A stretch of 6,948 nucleotides of DNA. It comes from Mycobacterium sp. GTDB taxonomy: Bacteria; Actinomycetota; Actinomycetes; Mycobacteriales; Mycobacteriaceae. A program made the translations under genes and the position numbers. Position 1 is the stretch's first letter, and every line of letters begins with the position of its first letter. The notes under the pieces were generated by a model that was not told where the DNA came from, did no database searches, and saw only the letters and a list, made by a program, of their open reading frames with translations. This document shows positions 5,369 through 6,948 of this stretch, piece by piece. The stretch covers positions 1-6,948 of the forward strand of contig JAQSXQ010000092.1 in assembly GCA_029256565.1 (NCBI GenBank). Reading direction: 5' to 3'.

Positions 5369-6616
5369 ATGACACTCGACCTCGGCGTCGCCACCCCCAC
5401 ACCCCTGTTGTCCACGGCGGCAGAGGCGCTCGCCGCCGCGGACGCCGTCGCCACCCGCCTCGCAGCCGGCAGCGCCGAGCGCGAGCGCGCGGGCGTTCCG
5501 CTGCTCCCACAGCTCCGCGAGGTCGCTGACGCCGGCCTGCTCGGCGTGTCCGTGCCGCCCGGCCACGGCGGGCCCGGCCTGCCCGCATCGGTCACCGTCG
5601 AGGTGCTGCGCCGACTGTCCCGCGGTGACGCCGCGGTGGGGCAGCTCCTGTTGTCGCACTTCGTGATCACCAAGGCCATCGCCGGGCTGGGTGACCAGGA
5701 ACCGGCGCCCCGCATCTATCGCGACGTCCTCGCCGGGGCGCAGATCGGCAACGCCACCGCCGAGCGCGGCACCGCGACCGCGCTCGAACGCCGGACCACG
5801 GTGGCGGCACGGGGTGACGGGACCTGGGTGCTCGATGGCAGGAAGTTCTACGCCACGGGTGCGCTCGGGGCCACGTGGATCGCGGTCGCGGCCGTCGTCG
5901 ACGGCAAGCCTGGCGAGACCGCGACGGTGTTCGTCCGGCCCGACCAGCCCGGTGTGACACTGGATCTCGACCAGTGGTCGGCATTCGGTCAGCGCGGTAC
6001 CGCCAGCGGCGAGGTGCGCCTCGACGGGGTGGTGGTCGACGCGGACCTGGTGATCGAGGAGGGTTCGGCACCGGATGCCAGGACCGGTCCCCCGAGTTTG
6101 CTCGGCGCGTTCGATCAGGCGCTGCACGCCGCCATAGACATCGGAATCGCCCGCGCCGCCCTGGAAGACGGTGCCGAGTTCGTCAGGACGCGCTCGCGGC
6201 CGTGGAAGGAAGCGGTCGACGCGGGTTACGACCGAGCCGACCACGAGCCGCACGTGGTGCGCCGGTTCGGCGAACTCACCGCGAAGCTGTTCGCGCTGGA
6301 GGCGCTGCTCGCCCGCGGCACCGCGATCATCGACGCCGGGTACGCCCTGCCCGAAGTCACCAGGGAGGCGGCCACCGACGCCACGTTGACCGTCGCCGCC
6401 GCCAAGGCGCTGGCCCAGGAGTTCGCCGTCGAGATCGCAAGCGGCGTCTTCGAACTCACCGGAACGTCGGCCACCGACGGCGCGGTCAACCTCGACCGGC
6501 ACTGGCGCAACGTGCGCACCCATTCGCTGCACGACCCGGCCCGGTGGAAGTACGTCCACCTCGGCCACCACACCCTCGGCGGCACCAACCCACCCCGCAT
6601 CGGCCTCGTCTACTAG
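5369..6616 (+). CDS. sfnB: SfnB/DszC-family flavin-dependent sulfur acquisition oxidoreductase
   Basis: This 415-residue protein has the acyl-CoA dehydrogenase fold and belongs to the SfnB/DszC branch: reduced-flavin monooxygenases linked to use of organosulfur compounds such as sulfones when sulfate is scarce. The N-terminal helical domain includes GLLGVSVPPGHGGPGL (about 57-72). The beta domain has DGRKFYATGA (156-165), where flavin binds in this fold. The C-terminal HWRNVRTHSLHDPARWKY (378-395) is the signature that separates SfnB/DszC from true acyl-CoA dehydrogenases. The ATG at 5369 is preferred because a TANNNT box lies just upstream. An in-frame ATG at 5345 would add eight residues and also lacks a ribosome binding site. 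A MetE-like gene follows after 18 bases, probably in one transcript; a flavin reductase partner is not visible here. The exact substrate is not known. Confidence 0.85.
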   Translation: MTLDLGVATPTPLLSTAAEALAAADAVATRLAAGSAERERAGVPLLPQLREVADAGLLGVSVPPGHGGPGLPASVTVEVLRRLSRGDAAVGQLLLSHFVITKAIAGLGDQEPAPRIYRDVLAGAQIGNATAERGTATALERRTTVAARGDGTWVLDGRKFYATGALGATWIAVAAVVDGKPGETATVFVRPDQPGVTLDLDQWSAFGQRGTASGEVRLDGVVVDADLVIEEGSAPDARTGPPSLLGAFDQALHAAIDIGIARAALEDGAEFVRTRSRPWKEAVDAGYDRADHEPHVVRRFGELTAKLFALEALLARGTAIIDAGYALPEVTREAATDATLTVAAAKALAQEFAVEIASGVFELTGTSATDGAVNLDRHWRNVRTHSLHDPARWKYVHLGHHTLGGTNPPRIGLVY

Positions 6617-6621
6617 CACCG

Positions 6622-6627
6622 AAGGAG
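6622..6627 (+). promoter_or_regulatory. Ribosome binding site of the MetE/UROD-like gene
   Basis: AAGGAG followed by seven bases and ATG at 6635. It sits between the sfnB stop (6616) and this start, supporting translation from a shared transcript. Confidence 0.7.
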
Positions 6628-6634
6628 TCCAATC

Positions 6635-6948
6635 ATGGCCTTTCAGAACGACTTCTACCTGACCGGCAGCATCAACCAGCCCACCGTGGCCGACGCGTTC
6701 GCGTTCGTGGGCAGGCGCCTGCAGCCCGGGGTCAGGCGCGTCCCCGACGGCGAGCCGGGCGACCGGGCCAACTGGGTCCTCACCCAGACGCCCCACTTCC
6801 TCGACAATCCCACGCTCGAGGTGGTCGACACCGGCGGCAGGCGGCTGGCCCGCCTGCGGCCGGGCACCACGGCCGCCGACGTCGCGTTCCCTGCGTTCGA
6901 CTACCAGGACCATGCGATCGCGTCCTACGCCGAATTCCGTGCCGCGCG
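6635..6948 (+). CDS. MetE/UROD-like superfamily protein (C-terminus beyond window)
   Basis: Only the first 104 codons are present; the gene continues past the right edge. The opening FYLTGSINQPTVADAFAFV (about 7-25) and RRVPDGEPGDRANWV (34-48) resemble the start of conserved actinobacterial proteins with the UROD/MetE-like barrel fold (cobalamin-independent methionine synthase relatives). In those, a Gly-Ser loop and a PDGE-GxR-xW segment form one rim of the active site. There is no signal peptide. The ATG at 6635 has a good AAGGAG site. It lies 18 bases after sfnB, so a role in organosulfur or methyl-group transfer is plausible but inferred. The zinc-binding residues that would test a methyltransferase role lie beyond the window. 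The assignment rests on motif memory, not a search. Confidence 0.6.
   Translation, partial: MAFQNDFYLTGSINQPTVADAFAFVGRRLQPGVRRVPDGEPGDRANWVLTQTPHFLDNPTLEVVDTGGRRLARLRPGTTAADVAFPAFDYQDHAIASYAEFRAA

Noticed and set aside
5188..5715. N-terminal extension of the VWA reading frame
   Set aside because: The frame stays open upstream of 5187, but the VWA fold begins directly after the ATG at 5187, which has an AAGGAG site. The extension would cross the divergent promoter region and the opposite gene.
5369..6616. Ordinary acyl-CoA dehydrogenase
   Set aside because: The fold is shared, but the C-terminal HWRNVRTHSLHDP motif is the SfnB/DszC signature, and no beta-oxidation genes are adjacent.
4565..6913. 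A 782-codon open frame on the minus strand opposite sfnB
   Set aside because: It lies antisense to the well-supported SfnB-family gene and runs out of frame through the VWA gene. Its product is low-complexity Arg/Gly/Pro-rich with no recognisable motif, typical of GC-rich shadow frames.

Overview
This GC-rich window, with GTG starts and third codon positions dominated by G and C, looks chromosomal and mycobacterial. The most likely source is a fast-growing environmental Mycobacterium (Mycolicibacterium) or a close actinobacterial relative. The strongest taxonomic clue is a near-textbook copy of mycobacterial Erg3 (M. tuberculosis Rv1814 family) close to a secreted serine-protease-like protein resembling Rv1815. 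These two genes are neighbours in M. tuberculosis. No RNA genes, insertion sequences, CRISPR arrays or phage genes were seen.

Layout. Positions 5187 down to 1 hold five genes on the minus strand, packed like an operon. In transcription order they are: a small cytosolic von Willebrand factor A (VWA) protein (5187-4540); a type-B carboxylesterase whose GTG start overlaps the VWA stop by 4 bases (4543-2915); the Erg3 fatty acid hydroxylase/sterol desaturase (2877-1909); an FAD-dependent amine-oxidase-like oxidoreductase (1865-459); and the N-terminal 125 codons of an exported trypsin-like protein (377-1, cut by the window edge). The gaps are -4, 37, 43 and 81 bases. The last gap holds a hairpin-forming inverted repeat that overlaps a possible -10 box.

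On the plus strand, a divergent region of about 180 bases (5188-5368) separates the VWA gene from an SfnB/DszC-type flavin monooxygenase-like gene (5369-6616). Eighteen bases after it comes the start of a MetE/UROD-like gene (6635 onward, cut by the window edge). This pair suggests organosulfur scavenging. The divergent region carries a 7-bp inverted repeat and a cluster of CCGGA/TCCGG half-sites that could be operators.

How the genes may work together. The minus-strand cluster combines a membrane lipid-modifying di-iron oxygenase, an ester hydrolase, a flavin oxidoreductase and an exported protease-like protein. This would fit remodelling of an envelope lipid or an imported lipid or sterol, but that is inference. 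I found no convincing wholly new system. The structures I would look at again are a 36-bp near-perfect palindrome and a 15-bp tandem repeat, both inside the 5' end of the esterase gene, and the operator-like repeats at 5254-5304.
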